Shown: positions 22,670-33,967 of the stretch, one piece after another | Layout of the letters: the number at the start of each line of letters is the position of its first letter | Numbering within the stretch: the stretch's first letter is position 1 | Origin: Erodium maritimum | Taxonomy: Eukaryota; Streptophyta; Magnoliopsida; Geraniales; Geraniaceae | Assembly: GCA_963921825.1 (NCBI GenBank) | Contig: OY997588.1 | Location: 65,306,617-65,370,616 of the forward strand | Reading direction: 5' to 3' | DNA: 64,000 nucleotides | Made by a program: the position numbers and the translations under genes | The notes under the pieces: generated by a model | The model's database searches: none | Seen by the model: the letters and a program-made list of their open reading frames with translations, nothing else | Told to the model about the DNA's origin: nothing

Positions 22670-22907
22670 GTACTTGGCCCCTGTCGTAGATTCGGCAATG
22701 GTATCTTGCTTTACGCTCTCCCAGCTAAAGCTCTGCCATTAAGCATAAACACATATCCTGACTGACTTCTAAAGTCATCTGGATTTGTCTTGGAAAACTA
22801 CCGTCTACTCATCCTTCGACGACTAGTTCAACATCATCTTTCCACCGGGTTAGACTGATGTCTACTGGTACAACATAAGGCTTACGAGACGTCCAGTCTC
22901 ATACATG

Positions 22908-23895
22908 TCATGACATATATGATTGATCCTGCCCCCAGGCGCACAAGATTCTCATCATCCTTTTCAGCTCATCAGGTGTCTTAGGACACTGAGTCTTGCT
23001 GAGATGAATGCCATGACTAGTGGGTAAGAGTCCTTTCTTTGAATCGAGCATTAAGAACCTACTCAATGCCTTGTTCACATAGGTTCCCTGACTTAAATCC
23101 AAGACCCTCTTGGTGCGATATCTACATATCTTAATCCATAAGATATAAGAAGCATCGCCTAAGTCCTTTATTGAAAAACACTTCCTCAACCAAGCTTTAG
23201 TCTCGTGCAAGGTTGAGATATTGTTTTCAATGAGAACCAGAAAGGTAATCTTGCTCCCACTAGCCTTCTTATAAACGCAAGATTCATCCTCGTTCTTGAT
23301 TAAGCCAAATCCAATTACAGCTTCATCAAAACGAAGGATCCAACTCCGAGAAGTTCGTTTCAATCCATAAATGGATTTCAACAACTTATAAATCTTTCCC
23401 TTATTCTTCGGATCGTCAAAACCTTTGGGCCGAGACATACAAACGTACTCAGTCAAATTTCCATTTAGGAAAGCGGTTTTGACATCCACTTGCCATATCT
23501 CGTAATTATGATACGCAGTTATGTCAAGAAGAACTTGGATCGATTTTGACCATAGCCACTAGGGAGAAGGTTTCCTCATAGTCAATCCATTGGATCTGCC
23601 TATAACCTTTCGCCACCAGTTGAGCTTTGTAGGTCAGAGGGTTGCCGTCCATGTCCATCTTCACCTTGAAGATCCATTTGCATCCGATGGTCCTCACACC
23701 ATTGATGGGATCAACCGGTTCCCAGACTCGGTTGTCCGACATGGATTGCATTTCCTCCCTCATGGCTCCCAGCCATAACTCAGAGTCGGGCCCATCCACG
23801 ACTTCCTGAAAGGTGGCTAGATCATCGTGATCCACCATGACTTCATTGTCACCTCCGGATACCATATCTTGGAGGTGGAAGATTGACCCTTTCAA
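22908..23895 (-). pseudogene. Copia reverse transcriptase, catalytic motif lost
   Basis: The first part (23524-23895) has VWEPVDP, GCKWIFKVKMDMDG and YKAQLVAKGYRQ. After a frame break the second part (22908-23489) has MDVKTAFLNGNLTEYVCMSR, IYKLLKSIYGLKRTSRSWIL, then FLVLIENNISTLHETKAWLR, FSIKDLGDASYILWIK and KGLLPTSHGIHLSKTQCPKT. Copia RTs normally have YVDD between FLVL and the L-IGN segment. Here about seven residues including YVDD are missing without loss of frame, so the enzyme cannot bind its metal ions. Confidence 0.9.
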
Positions 23896-23983
23896 ATCGC
23901 CTTGGACCTTCCGGAATTATAACAGGAATTGGTTCTCACTCTACGAAAATCTCTGGCTCCTTTCTACTGGGTTGTCAACTGGT

Positions 23984-25221
23984 TTAGACAGATCTGTACC
24001 ATCCTGAATTTCTTCGAGATGCACAGTCCTTCCAATGACGTCTTTGGAAACAAAACTTCTTTTCCATAAAGACCCCACCCCAAGCGACGAACACCATGTT
24101 CTCACTGGGATTGTAGAAATAGTATCCCCTTGTTGCTTTGGGACACCATATGAAGGTGCATATCTCAGATCTTGGTTCGAGCTTAGTCGAAACCAAATGT
24201 TTCACATAAGCCTCGCAACCACAAATCTTTAGGAAGGACAAAGCGGGCATCATCCCGTACCATTTTTAAAATGGTGTCCCTTCCACACCCTTCGTCGAAG
24301 CCCGATTCACTATGAATGCGGTCGTCTCTAGAGCATAATCCCAGAAAGAGATTGGGAGATCAGTCCAACTAATAATGGAACGGATCATTGTCTAACAATG
24401 TCCGATTTCTCCGTTTGGCTACACCTTTCATCTACAGTGTCCCAGGAGGAGTCCATTCCAAAAGGATCCCATTCTCTTTTAGATGATCTAATAACTCTGT
24501 GGTCAAGTATAGTCCACCTAGATCCAATCGAAGTGCCTTAATACCTTTGTCGAGCTGGTTTTCTACTTTAGTCTTAAACTCTTTGAATTTATCAAAAGCT
24601 TCAGACTTATGTCTCAGCGAATAGACATAACCATATTTACTGTAATCATCAGTAAATGTGATAAAGTAGCTAAAACCCCTCCTGGCAAGTGAACTTATTG
24701 GTCTACACACATTCGAGTGTATCAGCCCCAATAATTCACCCGCCCTTTCATCGCGATCGATAAAAGGGCACTTTAGTCATTTTGCCCATCAAACAAACCT
24801 TGCACCTATCTATCGAATGGAATTCGAATGAACCTGAAAGCCCGCACTTCTGAAGTGCTGATAGGCGCTTCTTGTTTATGCGACCCAAATGACAGTACCA
24901 TAACAGAGTTAGGTTTAAATCGTTGGATTTAGACCTCTTGGTATTAACGGAATATATAGAACTTGAGGCATTGTTACCCATATCTAATATGTACAATCCT
25001 CCAACCATGTCAGTACTGGTATAAAACATATCATTGCATAGAACATTGAAAAATCCATTTCCAATATTAACATTATATCCTTCCTTGTCAAACACGGATA
25101 CAGATATAATATTCCTACTAAAAGTAGGTATGCAATATACATTATACAGTACTAAGACAAGGCCTCTTGGCAAAGCAAGACTCATGGATCCTACAGCAGT
25201 TGCCACAACTCTGAGGTCCAC
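23984..25221 (-). pseudogene. Copia integrase, zinc finger and catalytic core altered
   Basis: The pre-integrase and zinc-finger part (24748-25221) reads LTLLWYCHLGRINKKRLSAL then CKVCLMGKMTKVPF. The family norm is LWHCRLGHIN, so both His ligands are displaced. The core (24432-24731) reads LIHSNVCRPISS, where the first catalytic Asp of HSDVCGP is Asn, then FTDDYSKYGYVY and ALRLDLGGLY with the second Asp kept. A stop and frame change come before the third (Glu) block. A later piece (23984-24253) carries the FGCEAYVKHL-type segment after the core. Confidence 0.85.
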
Positions 25222-25663
25222 TTCGTGCTTTCCAAACCTCTCCTACTTTCAGCCACCATATATAAGTGCATGTGTGAGATTCAGTCCTGGTATCTAATAC
25301 CCATGAATCTTTGGAAGTAGAGAGATGTAGCTCTATAGAGTTAATACCGGATAAAGGCACGGTCCCACCGCCCTTCCTTAGATCATCCAGGTTTCCTGAT
25401 GAAGGCGCAGTCCTACTGTCCTTCTTCAGATCATCCAGGCTATTTGATGAAGGCGCAGTCCCACTGCCCTTCTTCAGATCAGCCGTGAACTTCCTATAAT
25501 CCCGGTTCCAATGACCAGGCTGTTGGCAGTAGAAGCAGACATTCTCATGTGTCTCATCTTTCCTGCCAAGTGCGCATGGGCCCCGCCCTTGCCACTTCCA
25601 ATTCCCTTGTTGACCATCAGAATATCCTTGGATCCCAGATCCCTGATATATTCTTCTCAGCAA
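25142..25663 (-). pseudogene. Copia nucleocapsid knuckle and protease, both mutated
   Basis: The frame has CFYCQQPGHWNRDY, a CCHC knuckle whose last Cys is Tyr. It is followed by about three repeats of a 16-residue unit (DDLKKGSGTAPSSGNL and variants, 25344-25490 in DNA). The protease loop reads SWVLDTRTESHTCT; the related copy at 59353-59625 has VLDTGAESHICT. The Asp-Thr-Gly triad is thus DTR. In DNA terms the two key changes are GGG to AGG and GCT to ACT, both G to A on the sense strand. Confidence 0.85.
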
Positions 25664-25850
25664 TTAATAACACTTCATGTAACTCTGATATGGTCTTAGA
25701 GACAGCCTTGTCAAGGACATATTCTTTGCGTTCAGACTTGAGGACTATCCTCAAAATTCTGTACCAGTCCAAATAGTTTGTCCCATTTAGCTTGACCCTG
25801 TCAAGAATGGTTTTTAATGACAAACTATTAGTGTTCGCTGAATTTGCCAT
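25617..25850 (-). pseudogene. Copia gag, internally deleted
   Basis: The frame starts MANSANTNSLSLKTILDRVK, KLNGTNYLDWYRILRIVLKS, then KEYVLDKAVSKTISELHEVL. In the related copy (60761-61150 and 59653-59904) about 130 or more residues lie between KEYVIDKA and the MEKTILELH segment. Here they are missing, which removes most of the capsid-like region. The frame then slips to the one of the nucleocapsid knuckle. The family start codon is kept at 25850. Confidence 0.85.
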
Positions 25851-27393
25851 TTGATCTACAACAGATAAAATTCAATCAGTAAACTGAATAAATTTTATGA
25901 AGATCAAGCTTAAACACCAACAATCGATTCTAAACCTTTAGAATCTGAAACCAAGATCCTTGATTCACTCGATTAAGCTGAACTAATGCTCACCACTTAA
26001 TCGAGCTATGTAGGTAGGACTCCATCCAATCACATCCAATGTGACTCTTGGCTAGGGTATGTACTTATGTACACGACTTACCCTATCTGTTACCCTAGCT
26101 CAACCTCAGGCTGAGAATCGTAGTCGGGTCCACCAATTTTCAACTATGGCTCGTCACTATGTAGGTGCTCCGCTAATGCGCACGACACCCACATATGTCG
26201 TCCAAACCTACTACCCCGCTTCCCCATGGATGCTCCGCTAATGCGCACGACACCCATAGGACGGGGAGGTAGTAAGGTGTTGATGATTGGGAGGTATCGG
26301 ACATGACCCGCTTTTACTTGTCCAGTTGTGTTCAAAACTTTGGCACATCCTAGATGCGATGAGCACATCAACTACATTCCAAATGCAATGATGCCTCAAA
26401 TTACATCCAATGTAATTCTTCCTTTGAACCCGTCAACTACATCCAATGCAATGACGGTTCTAAGGGTTCACACACAAGGATTAAAATTCCAATTTTATCT
26501 TTGCATGTGAGGTGATATGCTCGGTAAATAAAGTTAAGCATGCAATTCTAAAACACATAGAATTAATAATGCATAAACTAAACCAAGCATAAAGCGATAA
26601 ATGTGCACATAATAGCCCCCTAAACTAACTCCCACTAGCTTCTTGAGCTCCACCGACTCCAAGCCGATGCCAACACCCGAAAAGCCACCAAATGACCTTT
26701 TCGCCCTTTCTTCGTCTTGAGTAAAATATTACAATTTAATAGACGACTCGCAGGTCGGGAATAAATAAATATTACAAACAAGTGGTTCGACGACCACACC
26801 TTGAAAGAATAATTACACGCTAACTCTAACGGCTCGCAGGCCGTGAAAAGCGATAAATAATTAAATCGAGCTCGGGGCTATTATGTACACCATGCCAACA
26901 TCACATCACACATCGTGTTATCAAACAAGCATGTTATCAAACATCATGTGATTTTCCGGTTTTAATTAATAGCCAAGTTTCGAAATTTTCTGATGCTCGG
27001 TTTATCGAAACCGTTCAAAAATGAAACTTTTGAACATTTGATCTTCGAGTTCGTCATGACGGTTCCAAACTCGTCATAACTAACAAAACGGTTTAGCCTT
27101 GGCATATCAACCATCCAATGGTCATGCTTGGCCTAGCTCCGTCCAACGGAGCCCCGTTCGGTCCCGGTTTCGGCTCCCCGAGAGTCCCGCTCCCGAGACC
27201 CGAAAAATCAAATTTTTTTCAAAATTTCCAGATTTGAAATAATTTTCAAAAATTCATTTTACATGCATTAAATCCATAAACAAGAATTTAAAACATGTTA
27301 TCAAACAATTTAGCAAAACAACATGCCAAAAACGAAACTTTCAAGCAAAACCGAAACTTTGAACACCGTCTTGTGAATCCCGAAGGTAGCACG
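25851..27393 (-). other. Untranslated leader of the copia element
   Basis: The 1.5 kb between PBS and gag start has no coding motif. It contains a 26-bp exact direct repeat (26166-26191 and 26231-26256; in sense reading it includes GTGTCGTGCGCATTAGCGG) with the 6-base palindrome TGCGCA. The same pair is present, with three changes in one copy, in the decayed relative at 61470-61495 and 61535-61560. Confidence 0.8.
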
Positions 27394-27405
27394 GCTCTGA
27401 TACCA
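27394..27405 (-). promoter_or_regulatory. Primer-binding site, initiator tRNA-Met type
   Basis: Minus-strand TGGTATCAGAGC one base after the 5' LTR is the standard copia primer-binding site. Confidence 0.93.
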
Positions 27406-27406
27406 C

Positions 27407-29093
27407 TGTTGGGTCTCGAGGTAGGGTTGGAGATGAACCAACTCGCAGCGGAAAATCAATGAAAACCAAGAGACGATTAAACCATGAAACAACTAACAAA
27501 AAATGGATTCACAAGAGAAAAATTCAGCACTATTTCTTACCAAAACAAGAACACCGGTTAACGAATGATTGGCTTGAGTCTCCAAGACGCCTACGTATCC
27601 ACATGGGAATCAAAGCCACGTAGTTCTTCTATTTGAGGACTCAAGAACACAAAAATGGAGGTGGAAACTAGCCAAACCCGAAATGGCCATGGAAGAGGGA
27701 GAGAAAATGTGTTTCCTATTCTTGTCTTGTGTTTGTTATGTTGAAAAAAGATGACTTAAACATAACAAAACCCATACTTGTCCAACTAAAGGCATGGGAC
27801 AAGTATGGTGTCAAGTAAGGTGTAAATAGGACAAAGTATGGCAAGACAAGATTGGGTTAGGTGGTGAATCACCAACACCTTAATCCTTGTCTTGCTTACT
27901 TAGTACTAATTAATCAAGACTTGATTAATTAGTTCCATGGGCCTTGGTTGCATGGGCCTTTCATGGGCCTCTTGGAACATGGCCCGTGACCATTTCCAAC
28001 GAGGTCCCGTGATTCGCTCATCGCCTCCATGCCTTCCATACCGGAAATGTCCAACATTATCCGACGCGATCAATCCCAAGACTCCAAGCCTTGTCTCGAT
28101 CCGTAAAGTCCTATTCACTTACGGGCACATGACCCAAAACCCAGTTTTGGTCATGTCCCGAGACAACTCCCTTTTGGTCATTCTCCATAAATGTGTCAAT
28201 GAGTTTCATCCTCCGGTGTGACCCTTAGGTTTATGCATGTCAATAGATCAACGTAAAATCCCATTTTACTTGATCCTATTTAAGTGGCAACTAACGAGAC
28301 TTTAGTATTGCCTGACACTGCATAGCGAATCGACCCTGTCGATTCTAACCTTTCCGTCGTCCCTGTCATTATCCTTTTATCTCCGATATCCTGATTGAGA
28401 TAAGGCATAGAGCCGTCATCCTTATTATTCTCAATCACCGTTCCTTGATATGTGAGATGACTGAAGATATGATACCCAGTATCATGTGCATGGCCATGCT
28501 ATTCTTTCAGTCACTCTCGATCAAGCGGCCGAGAACCGATATCTTTCTCATACCTCAGTATGAGGGATAAATCCCTTAGCCGCCTTTCGTGTCACTCATG
28601 TAGCCCGTCCCCAAGCCAATCCTGGCCGTTATGGAAGCCCTGTTACGGACAACGTTAGGCTCAGGTCAAACTCAGTTGTTGACTACATAGCAATCACAAA
28701 GACTCCTTGGTCTAAGGATACATGACAAGCTACGACACTGAATATGTTCATGACTTAATCTATGGCACATATTCAGGGCGGGTCGTCCAATATCATGTCC
28801 CACATGATATCTATGATCAGACTCCGGAATCCCATTCCAATGACTAACAGAACGTAAGCCATAAAGAGCCATCTTTCATACTAGTCGCTTCTAGTGAAGC
28901 TTTGTTGACTAGGGACCCATCGAGTGTGATCTATCTCGATCTATGGTTCTATTCGCATGGTGGGCATAGATCAGAGCACACATCGATATATTACTCCAAC
29001 ACATAAGTAATATAAAGCCGCTTTAATTTTATTGCTAACGATGATATATACATTTGGACATTTAGTATTGAACTACGAGCACTAAGACTAACA
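27407..29093 (-). repeat. Copia 5' LTR (element on minus strand)
   Basis: It is the partner of 20633-22319, 1687 bp, and supplies the element's promoter. On its sense strand it holds a 66-codon open frame (28672-28872) that is also open in the other full-length LTRs of the family in this window. Confidence 0.95.
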
Positions 29094-29098
29094 AAGCA

Positions 29099-31061
29099 TA
29101 CTAATAAAAATTTCATAAATTCTTAGAAGCATGGAGTTTTGAACTCCGAATGCAATTGAGATGAATAAATACTTCATGATTGACCAGTTCAAGGAAATGA
29201 TCCAAGAAAGGTCATGACTGAGGAGAGATGATCTAAGACTTACGAAGTATAGTCAGACTACATCTTTTACTATCCATGTTATAAACATGAGCTTATACAT
29301 ACTTTTGACTCTTGGGTATTCAAATGTCAGATATTAATATTCATGTTCATACAAACATGTAAGATCTCAAAAATAGTCTATCTAACCTATAAGAAGTATA
29401 AAGAACAAAAGTTGTTGCCTTGAAATTTTGAAGTCATATGAGGATAGTGGACTTATTCTTAATTGAATAATAGTTCTCATGCACCTCCGATGTAGGAATA
29501 TTACCTTGGTTTCCTAATTGAGGAAGACTTTGGATTTATTACTCGTAATAAATGCAATATTGACCATGATAAAGTCCTCTATGAACTACCCAAAAAATTA
29601 TGAGTCATGATGTATTGTACATAGAATGACACTAATGACAAAGAGGGTATATCTATAGCATTGACACATAAGGGTTTAATGAGTCAAACCCTACACTTCT
29701 CTACTATAGTCATTTAGGGCACATGAATAAGAAACACATAATCAAAACATACATGAATTTTGAATTCACGTAATATTTGAAACATGTGAATCATGTTTAG
29801 TAGGCAAAATGACAAGAGGCGCTTATTTATGAAATAGGTGGAGTGACTTGTAGTTTATTAGACCTTATACATTTGATGTATATATAATCCTTTAAAATAT
29901 AAAGTGCTGGAGAAGAAATCTTGTATTTCATGATATTTGATTTTTTTTTGATCGGCGAAGACAAATTTAAATTAACCTCTTCTGAGGAAGAAAAGATTAC
30001 ACAAAAAAAGCAATCACACTAACGATTGCAAGAAACCAAAGCAGATGCAACAACCCATCTGAACAAAAGCAAATGATCACAAAAACCCCAAACCCCATAC
30101 AAGTAAGTTCTATCTCAAGATAAAGTCAGTGAGTGTAGCAGCAGATGATGAAGCTAAATTTCAGCAGTGATTTGAAGCTCCAAATCAGCGAAGTCATGTG
30201 TTGTAGATGATGTGGCACCCAGAGTTTGAGAATGCTGCAAAGAAGCAAGAGGTTTTCCATTCCCCGAAGTGATTGATGAAGACTGAGATAAGGGATGAGC
30301 TTGGGGGAGTCGAGAAAATGCAATCAAATGGCAAGCCAGAGAGAATAGATTGTATCGATTTAATGAAATTGGAATCTTCTGGAAAGTTCAAACTTTTCAA
30401 AGATGTAGTATGAGAACCACTTGGCCAAAATATTAAAGCACTACAATTTGATCGATATGACAAATATTTGAACCAAGAATTCAAAGATCATGAAACCATT
30501 AATTTAAAACAAAGTTCCATCGAAGATAGTGGTGAAAGACACCATATAGGATATTAATGGGAGAATTCCCAAGTTGTCTTTTTCTAAAAAGATATGAGGC
30601 TATGAGACTTATATCGAACTCTGAGTTCCAAGTAAGTCAAATACTCAAAATCAAATAAGTACCCTATCATGCTATGTCCAAAAGGAAACTAAGGATATAT
30701 ATTTTATAATGCTATAGAGAACAAAAGGTGTTTTGTTGCTCAAAATGGTACCATTTGAAAAGTGTGTTTGCAAACGAACTAGTGGGAGTACCGTATGACC
30801 CAAAGGCAATTCAAAAGCCGTAGAATAGCATCATAGTTATGTATGGAAATTATAAGATTACTTTTATAAGTTCTATAAAAGAGCAAAACGGTTTGCTCAA
30901 AACGGTGTCATTTAGAAATGAACTATGCATTTCCAAAGAACCAATGGGAGTAAAGTACTACCTAAAGGCAGCTCAAAAAGCCATGGAATAGCATTATAAT
31001 TGTTTAAGAGAATCAACGGGAAAAAGAGGGAATTCAGAATGTACCATAAGATCAAAGATGT
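29099..31061 (+). mobile_element. Decayed copia element, integrase part (older target of the complete copia)
   Basis: Plus-strand frames, full of stops, still show PTLLYYSHLGHMNKKHIIKT (about 29690-29745, pre-integrase HHCC), LVGKMTRRAYF (about 29795-29830), LYFMIFD before a LINE tail at 29941, then CIDLMKLESSGKFKLFKDVV and ALQFDRYDKYLNQEFKDH (about 30350-30495, integrase core). The complete copia at 20633-29093 inserted into it (AAGCA duplication), and a Tekay solo LTR splits it further at 31062. Confidence 0.7.
29941..30350 (-). mobile_element. 5'-truncated LINE 3' end
   Basis: The insert begins on the plus strand with tttttttttgatcggcgaag, the reverse complement of a LINE poly(A) tail after CTTCGCCGATC. 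It interrupts the copia integrase frame exactly between IFD and DLM-type segments. Minus-strand translation near the tail gives the hydrophobic stretch common in plant LINE 3' regions. I found no convincing target-site duplication. Confidence 0.7.
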
Positions 31062-33962
31062 TGTAATAACCACTTATGGTCAACGTCAGTCAAGCCTGCG
31101 AAAAAACAGGAGAATTTAAAAAATTTAAGACAGACACTCAACTTAACCTGAATTGACCCCGAGGGTCATACCGGAATTAAGATGACCCCGTTATCGACCA
31201 AAATGAGTTCCGGGGGACTCAGGGCAACTTTCTGATCAATTTGGGAAATGTTGACTTTTCGCTGGAAAAGTCAACCGAGCGACGTTTTGGTCCATTCGAG
31301 GACCGTTTGGGATCCAAAAAGCTTAGCCGTCATCGCAGCGGTCTTAGTTGAGCCGTTTCCTTGTAGCCCGTCAAGTTTCGTAATTTCTTGGGAAAAGTGC
31401 CCGTTCGGGGCCCGAAACGCCCGATTTTCGCGAAACTGATTGGAAAATATCAACTAGATATTTTCCAAAAGGTGTGGGGCCCACCTTGCCACTTGTCCAA
31501 CACTTGGTGGTGTTAGTTTTGGGGGGGGAATGAGTGGTGAGGGGTGTGGCCGGCCACATAGGGTTTAAAGAGAAAAAAATAGAATTTAGTTAGTTGTTTG
31601 TTTTAAATTAGAAAGAAGGAGAGAGTTAGAGAGAGAAGGAGAAGGAGAAGAAGAGAGAAGTTAAGAAGCTAGGGTTTGGAGGATTATCAAGCCCTTGGAT
31701 CGATTCAAAGCAAGAAGGAAACGTCTTCCCCTCGGCTTCCTCTACGGTTTGTACTAAACCGATCGTCGTTTCGTTTATTTTCAAAAGCTAGGGTTTGGTT
31801 ATAATTGATGAGTTAGGGTTGTAGTGAATTTTGGGGTTTGTGGGAGACGTTTTAGAGGTGTTTGGAGGTTGATTTGAACGTTTTCCGGCGACCGAGAGCT
31901 CGGGAGGAGCTCCGGCCACCTTAGGTGGTCGCCGACCACCATAGGAGGTGGCTGGCCAGACCTAGGGTCGGCCACCACCATGGTGGCCGACCCCCCTTGA
32001 AACCCTAGGGCCACGGCTAGGTTGGGTCGGTTGGGGCCCACGTACTCGGGTGCTCGGTTTTAGTATTCGGGAGGTTTAAAACGTTCCCCGGACCATTTAT
32101 CCTTAACTGAATCGAAAATTGGAATTAAATTGGAGAAGTTGTAATTAACGGGTTTTAGAAACTTTAAACGTTAATTAATTGAATCGGAAGTCGGAATTCG
32201 ATTCCGTCAAGTGCATTGGGTTCCTTGAACTATTCTAAGACCATAGAAACGAAAACGGGGGCTTTTGGAGCCCCGGAAGGCAATTTATAAAAACCGGGCA
32301 GATTCGCCATGTCGGGCGAATCGGGCCTTTAAGGGTCCTTTATCGACAATGTCGAGTAACTGGGAAGTTTGGGAGTGATCGACATTGTCGGGGTTACGTT
32401 TGGGCGTTAAGTTTATTGATTTTCGGTTTATTCGTACTAGTTTAAAAGTGCCATAAATTTGTGTTCTTTTAGATCGTGCTGCGGATCGAGGCAAAGGGAA
32501 GCTCGGCGAGTGACTTGGATTACATCGGGGTTTAGTGGAGCGCTTTTGGAGTTGTATACGAGGTAGGGAAAAATAGCCGGATCTCGGCCCTGATTAGGGA
32601 AAGTTAACAGTAGAATTGCATGTGACACCGGGGTGTCGTGGGTTGAGTAGATTTATTTAAATATTAGAAAAGCATGATACGGGATTGTAGCGTTTAAGAG
32701 AAAAGCATGTGACACTTAGTAGTGTCGTAGGAGCAGAGATCTTAGCGATATTAGAATTACTGGAGGCATATGACCATGCCCGGAGGTTGACTGTTTAATT
32801 TATGTCTTGGGTGGCCATGAGAGCCCGTGTATTTAAATTGGTGTCTTGGGTGGCCATGAGAGCCCGTGTATTTAAATTGGTGTCTTGGGTGGCCGTGAGT
32901 GCCCATGTTTTACTGTTGGTGTTGGGGTGGTCGTGAGTGTCGTGGGATCGTTGAACCCGAGTTTGATCGTTGGTGTGTCTTGAGTGGCCGTGAGTGCCCG
33001 TGGGGTTGTTGAACCCGAGTCTTGACCGTTGGTGTGTCTTGAGTGGCAATGAGTGCCCGTGGGGTTGTTGAACCCGAGTCTTGACTGTTGAGGTGTCTTG
33101 AATGGCCTTGAGTGCCTGTGTGATTGAACTTGCCTGTGATTGTGATTGTGGTTACCTGAAGTTGTGAGTTCGAAAGGTCGACAGCCTGATCCGACTTAGT
33201 GTCGATGAACTGCGATAGGTCGACAGCCTGATCCGACTTAGTGTCGATGAACTGCGATAGGTCGACAGCCTGATCCGACTTCGTGTCGATGAATTGCGAT
33301 AGGTCGACAGCCTGATCCGACTTAGTGTCGATGAATTGCGATAGGTCGACAGCCTGATCCGACTTCGTGTCGAGGAATTGCGATAGGTCGATCCTGGACC
33401 TGATTGAGATTGATTACCGAGCAGCTGGTGTGCGATCCTTTGTTATCTTGTTTGGCGTTGTGTAGTCCTTCTGTCGTGTCCTTGGAGGAGGTCGTCGATA
33501 GTTGTGTCGGGTCTACCTTACTTTATCGAGTGTTGAGTCTGTTGAGGAAAGTAACGGGTTGTGGGTCAGTTGAGTACTTGAGTTGGGGACTGTAGTCCCG
33601 GTGTTGGGTTTGGTTTTAGTGTTACTGGCTTTATCTACTAATTATGCCATAGTCAGTCTGTTATCCGTGGTGGTGAGCGAACGCTCACCCCTAGCTGCTT
33701 TTCCTACAGGTACTGATCACCGGACGGACTAGGTTAGCTCTTGAAGTTCATGGAGCTTGGAGCGGAATCTGGTCTTTATTATGTTGAGTCTAGTGACGGA
33801 TGTTGTACCTTGTCCATTGTTGGGACGTTTTTGTATTGTAAATATTATTATTTTGATGACTTAATGGTAATTTCAAAGTATTTATTCAAAACAGGTTTCA
33901 AGTGTTTTTATGTTTTAAACGTTCGCGTCCCGAGTTCGGTTTACTGAATTTAGGGCGTGACA
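31062..33962 (+). repeat. Solo Tekay LTR with target-site duplication
   Basis: A 2901-bp LTR from TGTAATAACC to GGGCGTGACA, flanked by GATGT at 31057-31061 and 33963-33967. No internal sequence remains. It shares borders and conserved blocks with the LTR at 10923-13565 and tandem-repeat types with the inverted LTR at 3188. Confidence 0.93.
32800..33395 (+). repeat. Two tandem arrays inside the solo Tekay LTR
   Basis: 32800-33110 holds about six units built on gtcttgggtggccatgagag or close variants, about 55-60 bp each. 33170-33395 holds five nearly identical 44-bp units built on gataggtcgacagcctgatc and cgacttagtgtcgatgaa. Both arrays have counterparts in the inverted LTR at 3785-4440. Confidence 0.88.
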
Positions 33963-33967
33963 GATGT

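Larger units (their letters stand above)
20633..29093 (-). mobile_element. Complete Ty1/copia retrotransposon with near-identical LTRs
   Basis: The 8461-bp element has two 1687-bp LTRs, a PBS (27394-27405) and a polypurine tract (22320-22333), and is flanked by AAGCA at 20628-20632 and 29094-29098. Order on the minus strand is gag, protease, integrase, RT, RNase H, which is Ty1/copia. I found one base difference between the LTRs (21576 A versus C in the other copy), so insertion is recent. Yet gag has an internal deletion and the active sites of protease, integrase and RT are damaged. The element must have been copied by proteins from a relative. Confidence 0.95.

Noticed and set aside
20633..29093. 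Autonomous, intact copia element
   Set aside because: Structural ends are complete, but gag and pol are broken and their active sites lost.
33170..33395. Regular 44-bp repeats that could suggest a CRISPR array
   Set aside because: The units are contiguous without unique spacers, lie inside a plant LTR with a TSD, and recur in another LTR copy. Plant nuclear DNA has no CRISPR.
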